DNA from: SZUA-152 sp964401355
GTDB lineage: Bacteria; Pseudomonadota; Gammaproteobacteria; SZUA-152
Reading direction: 5' to 3'
Length of the DNA stretch: 64,000 nucleotides
Assembly: GCA_964401355.1 (NCBI GenBank)
Contig: CAYNYJ010000001.1
Span: forward strand, 1-64,000
Both the position numbers and the translations under genes were made by a program. Positions within the stretch are counted from its first letter, which is position 1. Every line of letters begins with the position of its first letter. Positions 23,752-32,424 of the stretch are shown here, piece by piece. The notes under the pieces are model-generated. The model ran no database searches. It was not told the DNA's origin and saw only the letters and a list, made by a program, of their open reading frames with translations.

Positions 23752-24378
23752 ATGAAACGGACTAATAGCAGTCAAAACTGGTTGCGTCGTCATTTTAATG
23801 ACTATTACGTAAAAGAGGCGCAAAAAGCGGGCTATCGTTCGCGGGCGGTTTTTAAGCTGCTCGAGGTTCAGGAGAAAGACCGGATGATCCGTGCTGGGCA
23901 AGTTGTCGTGGATTTGGGGGCGGCCCCCGGTAGCTGGTCACAAATCGCGGCGCCCATCGTTGGTCAGTCTGGTGATGTTATTGCCATGGATATCCTGCCA
24001 ATGGAGCCGTTGAAGGATGTGACGTTCATTGAAGGTGATTTCACGGAGCAAAATGTTCATGACCAGCTGCTTGCAACGTTAAATGGCCGTGGAGTTGACC
24101 TTGTATTGTCAGACATTGCCCCCAATATGAGTGGAATGAGGGCAGTAGATCAGCCTCGGGCGATGTATCTCGCGGAATTGGCGCTGGATTTTGCCCAGGG
24201 TACGCTGAAAACAGGAGGTGATTTTTTCACCAAAGTATTTCAGGGCGAGGGGTTTGACCCCTATTTGCGGACGCTGCGTCAATCGTTTGGCAAAGTGGTG
24301 ATACGCAAGCCTAAGGCCTCGCGGCCAAAATCACGTGAAGTGTATATTCTCGCAAAAGATTTTAAAGGTCAGCAGTGA
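23752..24378 (+). CDS. rlmE: 23S rRNA 2'-O-methyltransferase RlmE (FtsJ)
   Basis: SAM-dependent heat-shock enzyme that methylates U2552 of 23S rRNA late in 50S assembly. The 208-residue product has the SAM motif VVDLGAAPGSWSQ and the K-D-K-E tetrad: Lys35 in YRSRAVFKLLE, Asp in LSDIAPNMSG, Lys in GGDFFTKVFQG and Glu in SREVYILAK. It precedes ftsH, as in E. coli, with a 238-base gap that contains an isolated TATAAT (24526-24531) but no convincing -35 partner. Confidence 0.97.
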   Translation: MKRTNSSQNWLRRHFNDYYVKEAQKAGYRSRAVFKLLEVQEKDRMIRAGQVVVDLGAAPGSWSQIAAPIVGQSGDVIAMDILPMEPLKDVTFIEGDFTEQNVHDQLLATLNGRGVDLVLSDIAPNMSGMRAVDQPRAMYLAELALDFAQGTLKTGGDFFTKVFQGEGFDPYLRTLRQSFGKVVIRKPKASRPKSREVYILAKDFKGQQ

Positions 24379-24616
24379 GACGACGCGTGAGGTTTCGAAT
24401 TGAGAGGTATCTGCCGATCTTAAATGGATCGGTAAACTAGGACGTTAAAAAGGGTGCCATAGTTGAAATTCGACACTGTTTAAGATACTAACCTTATAAA
24501 GGGCGACTTTTAATATTTGCGACTTTATAATCTATAAATAATCAAGCAGGTGATTGTCGGCGTTTTTCGACAGTTTATTTGCCCACTAAATATCACAAAC
24601 CCAGAGGTTACCCAGT

Positions 24617-26551
24617 TTGAGTGACTTAGCAAAAAATCTTGTCTTATGGATCGTTATCGCGGTTGTTTTGGTCTCGGTATTTAATAATTTTGGGCCGCGA
24701 CCGACGTCGGCAAAACCGATGGATTATTCGGAATTCGTGGCTGCCATTAAGCAGGGCTCTGTTTCAAAAGTGGAAATTGCGGGTCGGTCCATCCGTGGCC
24801 TCACTGTCAATGGCGATCGTTTTACGACCTACAGTCCTGATGATCCCGGTCTGATTGCGGATCTCTTGAACAGTGGCGTTATCATAGATGCCAAACCGCC
24901 GGAACAACCGGGCATGTTGACGCAGATCTTCATTTCCTGGTTTCCCATGTTGTTGCTGATCGGTGTGTGGATTTTCTTCATGCGACAGATGCAAGGCGGA
25001 GGCGGTGGTCGCGGTGCTATGTCCTTTGGCAAGAGCAAGGCGCGGCTGTTAAGCGAAGATCAGGTCAAGGTGAGTTTTAGCGATGTTGCCGGTGTCGAAG
25101 AGGCCAAGGAAGAAGTGGCCGAGCTGGTGGAATTTCTCAGCGATCCGGGAAAATTCCAAAAACTCGGCGGTAAAATTCCGCGCGGTGTGTTGCTGGTGGG
25201 TGCGCCGGGCACCGGTAAAACCCTCTTGGCCCGTGCTATCGCAGGTGAGGCCAAAGTGCCTTTTTACACGATTTCCGGCTCGGATTTTGTTGAGATGTTT
25301 GTGGGTGTGGGTGCCTCACGGGTGCGCGATATGTTTGAACAGGCCAAAAAACATGCGCCTTGCATTATCTTTATCGACGAAATTGATGCCGTTGGTCGTC
25401 ACCGTGGTGCTGGTCTGGGCGGTGGACACGATGAACGCGAACAAACCTTGAACCAGTTGCTGGTTGAGATGGATGGTTTTGAGGCGAATGATGGCGTTAT
25501 CGTTATTGCCGCGACCAACCGTCCCGATGTGCTGGATCCGGCGTTGTTGCGTCCCGGTCGTTTTGATCGCCAAGTCGTGGTCAGTTTGCCTGACGTGCGG
25601 GGGCGTGAACAAATCCTTAAAGTACACATGCGCAAAGTACCGCTTAGTGAAGATGTGAAACCCAATATTATCGCTCGCGGCACTCCCGGGTTTTCCGGTG
25701 CCGATCTTGCCAATTTAGTCAACGAGGCCGCCTTGTTTGCCGCACGCGGTGATAATACATTTGTCACGATGATGAATTTTGAAAAGGCCAAAGACAAAAT
25801 CATGATGGGTGCGGAGCGTAAATCCCTGGTGATGGATGAGTCTGAAAAACAACTGACGGCATTTCATGAGGCGGGTCATGCCATTGTGGGCTTGAGTGTG
25901 CCGTCACACGACCCGGTTTACAAAGTGACCATCATTCCTCGTGGCCGCGCCCTGGGCGTGACGATGTTTTTGCCCGAGGCGGATCGTTACAGTTACAGCA
26001 AAGAGCGTCTGGAAAGCCAGGTATCAACGATGTTTGGTGGGCGTATTGCCGAAGAGCAGGTGTTCGGCCCGGAGTCTGTGACCACCGGTGCGTCTAACGA
26101 TATTCAGCGTGCTACGGAGATTGCACGCAACATGGTGACCAAATGGGGCTTGTCCGAAAAACTGGGTCCATTGACTTACATGGAAGAAGAGGGTGAAGTT
26201 TTTCTCGGTCATTCCGTTGCACAGACCAAGCATGTTTCGGATGAAACTGCGCATATCATTGATGAAGAAATCCGTGTCATTATCGATCGAAACTACAAAC
26301 GTGCGGAAAGTATTTTGATTGAGAAACGCGATGTACTGGATGCCATGGCGGCAGCGTTAATGAAGTTTGAAACCATTGACCAGGCACAAATTAGCGATAT
26401 CATGGAGGGCAAAGAACCGCGTCCGCCGGCTGATTGGTCTGATGATAATGGAAATACAGATACACCGACAGGCAGTGATGAAAAACAAACCGGCAGCACT
26501 GAAGTAAAAAGTGACGAGAGTAAGATTGGTGGGCCTGCAGGCGAGCATTAA
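24617..26551 (+). CDS. ftsH: ATP-dependent zinc metalloprotease FtsH
   Basis: Membrane-anchored AAA protease that degrades damaged membrane proteins and regulators such as RpoH and LpxC. The 644-residue product has two N-terminal membrane helices (8-24, 104-123) around a periplasmic domain, Walker A GAPGTGKT (195-202), Walker B IIFIDEIDAVG, the arginine-finger region RPGRFDRQV and the zinc site HEAGH (417-421). The C-terminal tail is polar and Gly/Ser/Lys-rich. TTG is the start, after AGAGG. It is followed by folP and glmM as in many relatives, with a hairpin in between. Confidence 0.98.
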   Translation: MSDLAKNLVLWIVIAVVLVSVFNNFGPRPTSAKPMDYSEFVAAIKQGSVSKVEIAGRSIRGLTVNGDRFTTYSPDDPGLIADLLNSGVIIDAKPPEQPGMLTQIFISWFPMLLLIGVWIFFMRQMQGGGGGRGAMSFGKSKARLLSEDQVKVSFSDVAGVEEAKEEVAELVEFLSDPGKFQKLGGKIPRGVLLVGAPGTGKTLLARAIAGEAKVPFYTISGSDFVEMFVGVGASRVRDMFEQAKKHAPCIIFIDEIDAVGRHRGAGLGGGHDEREQTLNQLLVEMDGFEANDGVIVIAATNRPDVLDPALLRPGRFDRQVVVSLPDVRGREQILKVHMRKVPLSEDVKPNIIARGTPGFSGADLANLVNEAALFAARGDNTFVTMMNFEKAKDKIMMGAERKSLVMDESEKQLTAFHEAGHAIVGLSVPSHDPVYKVTIIPRGRALGVTMFLPEADRYSYSKERLESQVSTMFGGRIAEEQVFGPESVTTGASNDIQRATEIARNMVTKWGLSEKLGPLTYMEEEGEVFLGHSVAQTKHVSDETAHIIDEEIRVIIDRNYKRAESILIEKRDVLDAMAAALMKFETIDQAQISDIMEGKEPRPPADWSDDNGNTDTPTGSDEKQTGSTEVKSDESKIGGPAGEH

Positions 26552-26560
26552 CTGCTGGCA

Positions 26561-26588
26561 CCTTCAACGAATTCGTTGAAGGTCGTTC
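26561..26588 (+). terminator. Hairpin between ftsH and folP
   Basis: CCTTCAACGA (26561-26570) and TCGTTGAAGG (26573-26582) form a perfect inverted repeat followed by TCGTTCTTT. It may be a partial terminator after ftsH, since folP follows in the same direction 51 bases on. Confidence 0.55.
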
Positions 26589-26632
26589 TTTATGCTTGTC
26601 GTGGGTAGCGTGTTTCTGCACTGGTTTCTGCA

Positions 26633-27487
26633 ATGATAGATACGTTGAATTGTGGCGGAAAATTGCTGGATGTTTCACATGCGTCGCCAGCGAAAGTAAT
26701 GGGTATTCTCAATGTGACCCCTGATTCCTTTTCGGACGGGGGTCTTTTTGTATCTGCCGAAAATGCCTTGGAACAGGCGCGCAAAATGTTGTTGGAAGGC
26801 GCTAACATCATTGATGTGGGGGGGGAGTCAACCCGTCCCGGTGCGGCTGCGGTAACGGTGCAACAGGAGCTGGATCGCGTTATTCCGGTGATTGAAGCGA
26901 TTTATCGTGACTGTGACACAATACTGTCTATTGATACCAGTAAGCCGGAAGTGATGCGCGAGGCGGTCAAAGCCGGTGCAGGAATGATTAATGATGTGCG
27001 TGCATTACGAGCATCGGGCGCGCTTGAAGCGGCCAGTAATGCTGCGAATGAAAACAACGTGGTAGTCTGCTTGATGCACATGCTGGGTGAGCCGCGTGTG
27101 ATGCAGGATCATCCCGAATATGATGATGTTGTGAATACGGTAAAAACTTTTTTGCAGGAGCGTATTGCGGCTTGTGTGGCGGTGGGTATTGCAGATGAGA
27201 ATATGTTAATTGATCCGGGTTTTGGTTTCGGTAAAACGGTCGCACACAATTTGAGCTTGGTGAAGCATTTAGCGGAATTTACATTACTGGATAAGCCCAT
27301 TGTGATGGGAGTATCTCGCAAGTCCACGGTCGGTGCTGTGCTCAATAGATCAACAGCAGAACGTTTGGCCGGTAGTTTGGCGATGGCCGTGCTGTGTTGT
27401 CAGCAGGGCGCGAACATTATTCGTACGCATGATGTGGCTGTAACAGTGGATGCGTTGAAAATGTGTCATGCCGTGCAGTCGGTGTGA
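26633..27487 (+). CDS. folP: Dihydropteroate synthase
   Basis: Condenses p-aminobenzoate with hydroxymethyl-dihydropterin diphosphate in folate synthesis; the sulfonamide target. The 284-residue TIM barrel shows MGILNVTPDSFSDGG (flexible loop with conserved Asn and the PDSFSDGG signature), IIDVGGESTRPGA, DTSKPEVM, LIDPGFGFGKT and VMGVSRKS. All substrate-binding motifs look intact. The stop is followed 43 bases later by the glmM start. Confidence 0.97.
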   Translation: MIDTLNCGGKLLDVSHASPAKVMGILNVTPDSFSDGGLFVSAENALEQARKMLLEGANIIDVGGESTRPGAAAVTVQQELDRVIPVIEAIYRDCDTILSIDTSKPEVMREAVKAGAGMINDVRALRASGALEAASNAANENNVVVCLMHMLGEPRVMQDHPEYDDVVNTVKTFLQERIAACVAVGIADENMLIDPGFGFGKTVAHNLSLVKHLAEFTLLDKPIVMGVSRKSTVGAVLNRSTAERLAGSLAMAVLCCQQGANIIRTHDVAVTVDALKMCHAVQSV

Positions 27488-27530
27488 GTTGAGTTGCCGC
27501 TTTCAAAGATTGGTAGATAAGGAAGCAAGG

Positions 27531-28871
27531 ATGGAAAAAAAATATTTTGGTACTGACGGCATTCGCGGCACTGTCGGCGAGGGAGCCATTAATCCTGCCT
27601 TTATGTTGAAGTTGGGCTGGGCTGTTGGCCGGGTGTTGGCGAAAAATGGTTCCGGTAAAGTGTTGATCGGTAAGGATACCCGTATTTCGGGTTACATGTT
27701 TGAAAGTGCCCTGGAAGCAGGTTTGGCCGCAGCAGGCATCGACAGTTATTTATTGGGACCGATGCCGACACCGAGCATTGCTTATCTGACGCGTACCTTG
27801 CACGCCGATGCCGGTATTGTTATTAGCGCATCACATAATCCGTATCAGGATAACGGTTTGAAATTTTTTTCGTCGCGAGGCACAAAACTTTCTGATGAGA
27901 TTGAATTGGCGATTGAGGCCGAACTTGAAAAAGAAATGTTATGTGTCGATTCCGCCTCGCTGGGAAAGGCAGAGCGGGTGGTGGATGCGGCGGGCCGCTA
28001 TATCGAATTTTGTAAAAGTACGGTGCCATCTTCCTTGAGTTTGAGGGGAATGAAAATTGTGGTGGATTGCGCGCATGGTGCGACTTATCACATTGCCCCG
28101 AGTGTGTTTGATGAATTGGGCGCCGAGGTGGTTTCCATCGGTGTTGCCCCCAATGGTCTGAATATTAATGATGAGGTGGGCTCGACGCAGCCTGCGGCGC
28201 TGCAGCGCACGGTATTGGAACATGGCGCAGATTTGGGTATTGCGCTGGATGGCGACGGTGACCGGGTGATCATGGTTGACCATAAAGGTGAAATCGTCGA
28301 TGGCGATGAGTTGCTGTACATCATTGCTCGTTCACGATTGAGCGAAGGCAGTCTGCCTGGCGCGGTTGTGGGTACCTTGATGAGTAACCTCGGCTTGGAA
28401 ATTGCGCTTCGGCGAGACGGTATCGATTTCAAGCGCGCCAAAGTGGGTGACCGTTATGTGATGGAGCTGCTGAATAATGGTGGCTGGACCCTCGGGGGTG
28501 AGTCGTCGGGCCATATTATCTGCCTGGATCGTACCTCTACAGGTGATGGCATCGTTGCGGCGTTGCAGGTGATCTACGCCGTGCGGTCTACGGGCCTTAG
28601 TCTGAACGAATTGAAATCCGGAATGAATAAGTTTCCACAATACATGGAAAATGTGCAGGTCAGCGGCAAAGTTGATCCCGATGCGTCTGCGGATATTGTG
28701 CAAGCGGTCAGCGAGGCCGAGGCCGAATTAGGCGACCGTGGCCGAGTATTGTTGCGGCCCTCGGGGACTGAACCGGTGGTGCGGGTGATGGTAGAGGGTG
28801 AAGATGCGGCCATGGTCAGCCAGCTTACGCGCCGTTTGGCGCTTGTGGTCAAGGAGGCCTTGTCGGAATAA
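27531..28871 (+). CDS. glmM: Phosphoglucosamine mutase
   Basis: Converts glucosamine-6-phosphate to glucosamine-1-phosphate for UDP-GlcNAc, hence for peptidoglycan and lipopolysaccharide. The 446-residue product begins MEKKYFGTDGIRGT and carries the phosphoserine loop ISASHNPYQDNG (active Ser101), the metal loop ALDGDGDRVIMVD, the GGESSGHIICLD sugar-binding loop and the C-terminal RPSGTEPVVRVMVE phosphate-binding loop. The start at 27531 follows AAGGAAG and gives the standard N-terminus. Confidence 0.98.
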   Translation: MEKKYFGTDGIRGTVGEGAINPAFMLKLGWAVGRVLAKNGSGKVLIGKDTRISGYMFESALEAGLAAAGIDSYLLGPMPTPSIAYLTRTLHADAGIVISASHNPYQDNGLKFFSSRGTKLSDEIELAIEAELEKEMLCVDSASLGKAERVVDAAGRYIEFCKSTVPSSLSLRGMKIVVDCAHGATYHIAPSVFDELGAEVVSIGVAPNGLNINDEVGSTQPAALQRTVLEHGADLGIALDGDGDRVIMVDHKGEIVDGDELLYIIARSRLSEGSLPGAVVGTLMSNLGLEIALRRDGIDFKRAKVGDRYVMELLNNGGWTLGGESSGHIICLDRTSTGDGIVAALQVIYAVRSTGLSLNELKSGMNKFPQYMENVQVSGKVDPDASADIVQAVSEAEAELGDRGRVLLRPSGTEPVVRVMVEGEDAAMVSQLTRRLALVVKEALSE

Positions 28872-28904
28872 GCCCCAAAGGCCCCACAGTTTGTCTTTTT
28901 GGTG

Positions 28905-28935
28905 CAGGGCGGTTAGTATTTGCGCCCTGATTTTT
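28905..28935 (+). terminator. Rho-independent terminator after glmM
   Basis: CAGGGCG (28905-28911) pairs with CGCCCTG (28923-28929), followed by ATTTTT. It closes the ftsH-folP-glmM unit. The rest of the gap up to tpiA (28936-29093) holds no gene that I can see. Confidence 0.75.
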
Positions 28936-29093
28936 GACTGGATCTATGGGGCAATAGTCGGGTTTATTTTGAAGGCTGCTGCACAAAAGGATAGTCGGAA
29001 CCATTTTATACTGATGCTGGGAGTGGCACGTTTTGAACACCCAGCAGAGTAAGACTGATAGCCCCTAGGGTTATTATTCATTAGCATTTTGCG

Positions 29094-29121
29094 AGTACTG
29101 TTTGCGGTATTTTACAGTACT
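29094..29121. promoter_or_regulatory. Inverted repeat just before tpiA
   Basis: AGTACTGT (29094-29101) and ACAGTACT (29114-29121) form a perfect 8-bp dyad with a 12-base spacer, ending 23 bases before the tpiA start and 8 bases before its Shine-Dalgarno (GAAAGGA). Possible operator or 5' leader hairpin. Confidence 0.45.
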
Positions 29122-29144
29122 AAAAAGAAAGGAAAAAAATTCTT

Positions 29145-29894
29145 ATGCGTCAAACACTTGTAGCCGGTAACTGGAAAATGAACGGTTCTCTGAAATCCAA
29201 CCAGCGGCTGCTTGAGGGGATTAAAGCGGGTGTTGAGGCGGGTGTGGCTGCAAAAGTAGTGGTCTTCCCTCCCGCGATTTATCTCAGTCAGGTAGCGGCA
29301 GTGTTAGAGGACAGTGGGGTTTCCTGGGGGGGGCAAAATATCAGTCCCAAAAGATTGGGGGCCTTCACCGGCGAAATTTCTACCGGTATGTTACTGGATA
29401 CCCAATGCAAATATGTCATCGTTGGCCACTCAGAGCGTCGTGCATTGTTTGGCGATACCGACGCAGTGGTTGCGGATAAATATGCTGCCGCCATGATCGC
29501 TGGATTGATTCCCATTCTGTGTGTGGGAGAGTTGTTGGAGGAGCGCGAGTCGGGTGATACCGAAGCGGTGGTTGCCCGACAGTTAGATGCGGTGTTGCAA
29601 AAATCAGGTGTAGCGGCTTTGGCTGCCGGCATCGTCGCCTACGAACCGGTATGGGCGATCGGCACCGGTGAAACGGCTTCACCTCAGCAGGCTCAGGATG
29701 TACACGCTTTTATTCGCCAAAGAGTGCGTGAAAAAAATGCTGCTGTCGCCGAAAAACTCCAGATTCTTTACGGTGGCAGTGTAAAACCGGATAATGCTGC
29801 TGAGTTATTTGCGATGGCGGATATTGATGGTGGCCTGATCGGTGGCGCGTCGCTGGAAGCTGATGGATTTCTGGCCATTTGCCGTGCTGGTTAG
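29145..29894 (+). CDS. tpiA: Triose-phosphate isomerase
   Basis: Interconverts dihydroxyacetone phosphate and glyceraldehyde-3-phosphate in glycolysis, gluconeogenesis and the Calvin cycle. The 249-residue TIM barrel has Asn9 and Lys11 in AGNWKMNG, His95 in VGHSERR, the catalytic base Glu167 in AYEPVWAIGTG and the phosphate loop GGASLEADGFLAI. The frame is complete. It precedes secG and tRNA-Leu, a highly conserved order in gammaproteobacteria. Confidence 0.98.
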   Translation: MRQTLVAGNWKMNGSLKSNQRLLEGIKAGVEAGVAAKVVVFPPAIYLSQVAAVLEDSGVSWGGQNISPKRLGAFTGEISTGMLLDTQCKYVIVGHSERRALFGDTDAVVADKYAAAMIAGLIPILCVGELLEERESGDTEAVVARQLDAVLQKSGVAALAAGIVAYEPVWAIGTGETASPQQAQDVHAFIRQRVREKNAAVAEKLQILYGGSVKPDNAAELFAMADIDGGLIGGASLEADGFLAICRAG

Positions 29895-29954
29895 TTGCGA
29901 TAATTAGTTGCGCTCGACATAAAAATGAAACGTACTATTTGAGTTTATAACGTT

Positions 29955-30335
29955 ATGCAAACAGCATTAATAGCAATTCATGTTTTGGTTGCATTTAGCA
30001 TTGTTGGTCTCGTGCTCATGCAACATGGCAAGGGCGCGGACGCTGGGGCAGCGTTCGGGGCGGGTGCAGCAGGCGGGGCCTCGGGGTCTGTTTTTGGCTC
30101 CAAGGGATCCAGCAATTTCCTTTCGCGATCCACGGCCATCCTGGCGACCATTTTTTTTATGACCAGTCTTTCCATGGCCTATATGTCCAGAAGCATGGAG
30201 ACGCCAACAAGCTTGATGGATCAGCAGACAGAGGCACCTGCAAGTTCATTGATGTCAGAAGGCATGGATATTTCTGATGCCCCTGTGGTGCCGATGCAGC
30301 AGCAGGATATCAGTGATGTGCCGGAAAACCCATAG
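29955..30335 (+). CDS. secG: Protein translocase subunit SecG
   Basis: Small accessory subunit of the SecYEG channel. The 126-residue product has two membrane segments: the N-terminal LIAIHVLVAFSIVGLVLM and a second one around SRSTAILATIFFMTSLSMAY, separated by the family's Gly/Ala-rich loop (GKGADAGAAFGAGAAGGAS, then VFGSKGSSNFLSR). The C-terminal tail is polar, Met- and Gln-rich. Position between tpiA and tRNA-Leu supports the call. Confidence 0.95.
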   Translation: MQTALIAIHVLVAFSIVGLVLMQHGKGADAGAAFGAGAAGGASGSVFGSKGSSNFLSRSTAILATIFFMTSLSMAYMSRSMETPTSLMDQQTEAPASSLMSEGMDISDAPVVPMQQQDISDVPENP

Positions 30336-30344
30336 TCGGGTTTT
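30325..30344 (+). terminator. Possible terminator over the secG stop
   Basis: AAAACCC (30325-30331) pairs with GGGTTTT (30338-30344), the hairpin spanning the secG stop codon. The stem is short and T residues are within the arm, so this is a weak candidate. Confidence 0.4.
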
Positions 30345-30478
30345 ATCAACATGGTTTTCTCGACCATTGTTTTCGAGCGTCGTTTTTGATCATAAATTAG
30401 AATAGAGAGTGTAGGCACATTTCCAAACGTCATGACGACTTTGACTGGCGGGATAGGCGATCTTCACAAAACAAATAT

Positions 30479-30563
30479 GCCGATGTGGTGAAATTGGTAG
30501 ACACGCTATCTTGAGGGGGTAGTGGCGAAAGCTGTGCCGGTTCGACTCCGGCCATCGGCACCA
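30479..30563 (+). tRNA. tRNA-Leu (anticodon GAG)
   Basis: An 85-nt tRNA with a GCCGATG/CATCGGC acceptor stem, encoded CCA, the T-arm GCCGGTTCGACTCCGGC and a long variable arm as in class II tRNAs. The anticodon loop TTGAGGG gives GAG, reading CTC and CTT leucine codons. It lies between secG and nuoA, the usual place for this tRNA in the class. Confidence 0.97.
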
Positions 30564-30648
30564 TAATTAAGCATAAAGTAATAGGGTGCCCGGAAATGGT
30601 GCGAATTAAAGCATTGATTGCCAAGGGTTATTTCTGTTCATGTCAGTC

Positions 30649-30678
30649 TTGACAAGCTCTTTTGAACTAGCCTAGACT
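30649..30678 (+). promoter_or_regulatory. Sigma-70 promoter of the nuo operon
   Basis: A perfect -35 box TTGACA (30649-30654), an 18-base spacer and TAGACT (30673-30678) precede nuoA by 140 bases. It is the best sigma-70-like promoter seen before the 14 nuo genes and, from its position, should drive them. Confidence 0.7.
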
Positions 30679-30818
30679 TAGTGGTTAGTGTGGACGAGTA
30701 GCGATGTACTGCTTGGTACAAAAGTTGGCATTGGTTGTCACTGAAGTGTTTGCGACAAACATTTTGTAAAAACGTTAAAAAAACAATAATAATATCTGCG
30801 GGTGGGACTCTAAGCAGT

Positions 30819-31175
30819 ATGCTTGAAAATTATTTACCTATTCTGGTGTTTTTGGTGCTGGGCCTGTTTTTTGGCATAGCGCCGATTGCTATGGCTTATG
30901 TGCTGAGCGAACAACGACCCGATAGCGCAAAAACATCTCCCTACGAATGCGGCTTTGAAGCCTTTGAAGACTCGCGCATGAAGTTTGATGTGCGTTTTTA
31001 TCTGGTCGCTATTTTGTTTATCATTTTCGATCTTGAGATTGCCTTTATGTTTCCCTGGGCGATAGTACTTGGGGATCTTGGGGTTTATGGTTTCTGGGTT
31101 ATGTTTGTCTTTTTAGCGATTCTGATTGCCGGCTTTGCCTATGAATGGAAAAAAGGGGCAATGGAATGGGAATAG
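30819..31175 (+). CDS. nuoA: NADH-quinone oxidoreductase subunit A
   Basis: Membrane subunit of complex I (118 residues, three helices). Typical segments are LPILVFLVLGLFFGIAPIAM, the conserved loop KTSPYECGFEAFEDSRMKFD with the Cys, and FYLVAILFIIFDLEIAFMFP with its acidic residues. The start at 30819 gives the standard N-terminus; the frame is open 28 codons further up without homology. The stop overlaps nuoB by 10 bases. Confidence 0.96.
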   Translation: MLENYLPILVFLVLGLFFGIAPIAMAYVLSEQRPDSAKTSPYECGFEAFEDSRMKFDVRFYLVAILFIIFDLEIAFMFPWAIVLGDLGVYGFWVMFVFLAILIAGFAYEWKKGAMEWE

Positions 31176-31642
31176 AAGGCATTCTGGAGAAAGGGGTTGT
31201 CACCACCTCTGCGGATAAACTCATTAACTGGGCACGAACCGGTTCTTTATGGCCGATGACTTTTGGTCTTGCCTGTTGCGCGGTAGAAATGATGCATGCA
31301 GGTGCATCGCGTTATGATCTTGATCGTTTTGGCGTGATTTTTCGTCCTAGCCCGCGACAATCGGATGTGATGATCGTTGCAGGTACTTTGGTGAATAAAA
31401 TGGCGCCAGCACTGCGAAAAGTCTATGACCAAATGGCTGAACCACGCTGGGTGATTTCTATGGGGTCGTGCGCCAATGGTGGTGGTTATTACCACTATTC
31501 ATATGCCGTTGTGCGTGGTTGTGACCGTATAGTGCCGGTTGATATCTATGTGCCAGGTTGTCCGCCAACGGCAGAAGCGTTGTTGTACGGCATTATTCAG
31601 TTACAAAATAAAATTAAGCGCACAAATACTATTGCGCGTTAG
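31166..31642 (+). CDS. nuoB: NADH-quinone oxidoreductase subunit B
   Basis: Peripheral-arm subunit that holds the terminal iron-sulfur cluster N2 next to the quinone site. The 158-residue product shows the tandem cysteines in GLACCAVEMM, GSCANGGGYY and the final ligand in VPGCPPTAEALL. The start ATG 31166 overlaps the nuoA end; it follows GGGGCAATGG. All four cluster ligands are present. Confidence 0.97.
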   Translation: MGIEGILEKGVVTTSADKLINWARTGSLWPMTFGLACCAVEMMHAGASRYDLDRFGVIFRPSPRQSDVMIVAGTLVNKMAPALRKVYDQMAEPRWVISMGSCANGGGYYHYSYAVVRGCDRIVPVDIYVPGCPPTAEALLYGIIQLQNKIKRTNTIAR

Positions 31643-31746
31643 CGGTAGCCGTTAATTCTAGCCAGTAAACGCAATCGTTAATAATAATGGTATTTTGGCC
31701 ATGTTGGCTAATTTTAAAATAAGTGAAGTGAGGAATTTTTTTGCCA

Positions 31747-32424
31747 ATGAGTAACGCTGTCGACAAACTTGCCGCGTGTATTCAGGATCGCTTCAGCGAT
31801 CTGCTGGCTGTTGATGTGGCTTTTGATGAAGTTACTATTGAAGTGGCTACCAAGAATGTCTTGCAATTATGCACGGCGTTGCGTGATGAATCGGAATTTG
31901 CCTTTACCTTGCTAATTGATCTTTGCGCAGTCGATTACCTCACCTATGGCAAAGCTGAATGGGAGACTAATTCGGCGACCGGGAGTGGTTTTAGCCGTGG
32001 TGTAGCAGACCTTGAAGTGACTACCAGCCAGGGCGAAGACCCGCGGCGATTTGCAGTGGTTTATCACTTGCTGTCGGTGACGAATAACTGTCGTCTACGG
32101 GTAAAAATTTATCTTGATGAAAATGAACCCATTGTGGATTCTGTTGTGGATATTTGGTCGGGTGCCAACTGGTTTGAACGTGAAGCCTTTGACTTGTATG
32201 GCGTTATGTTTCGCGGCCATCCTGATTTGCGCCGGCTGTTAACGGACTATGGTTTCATTGGTCACCCATTCCGTAAAGATTTCCCGTTAATCGGCAACGT
32301 AGAGATGCGTTACGATGCGGAAAAGCGTCGCGTGATATACGAGCCGGTCAGTATTGAACCGCGAACACTGGTGCCGAAAGTCATCCGTGACGATCAGCAA
32401 TTGGGTGGTGAGAAAAGTGCCTGA
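31747..32424 (+). CDS. nuoC: NADH-quinone oxidoreductase subunit C
   Basis: The 30-kDa peripheral subunit, here a separate gene rather than the NuoCD fusion of E. coli. The 225-residue product has the family signature REAFDLYGVMFRGHPDLRR and the FRKDFPLIG ending, and FAVVYHLLSVTNNCRLRV in the middle. ATG 31747 is chosen; a TTG two codons before is possible. It overlaps nuoD by 8 bases. The 104 bases between nuoB and nuoC show no gene. Confidence 0.96.
   Translation: MSNAVDKLAACIQDRFSDLLAVDVAFDEVTIEVATKNVLQLCTALRDESEFAFTLLIDLCAVDYLTYGKAEWETNSATGSGFSRGVADLEVTTSQGEDPRRFAVVYHLLSVTNNCRLRVKIYLDENEPIVDSVVDIWSGANWFEREAFDLYGVMFRGHPDLRRLLTDYGFIGHPFRKDFPLIGNVEMRYDAEKRRVIYEPVSIEPRTLVPKVIRDDQQLGGEKSA

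Noticed and set aside
24379..24616. Heat-shock or sigma-70 promoter before ftsH
   Set aside because: TTGAAA (24464-24469) and TATAAT (24526-24531) are present but not at workable spacing with a partner box, so no promoter is called.
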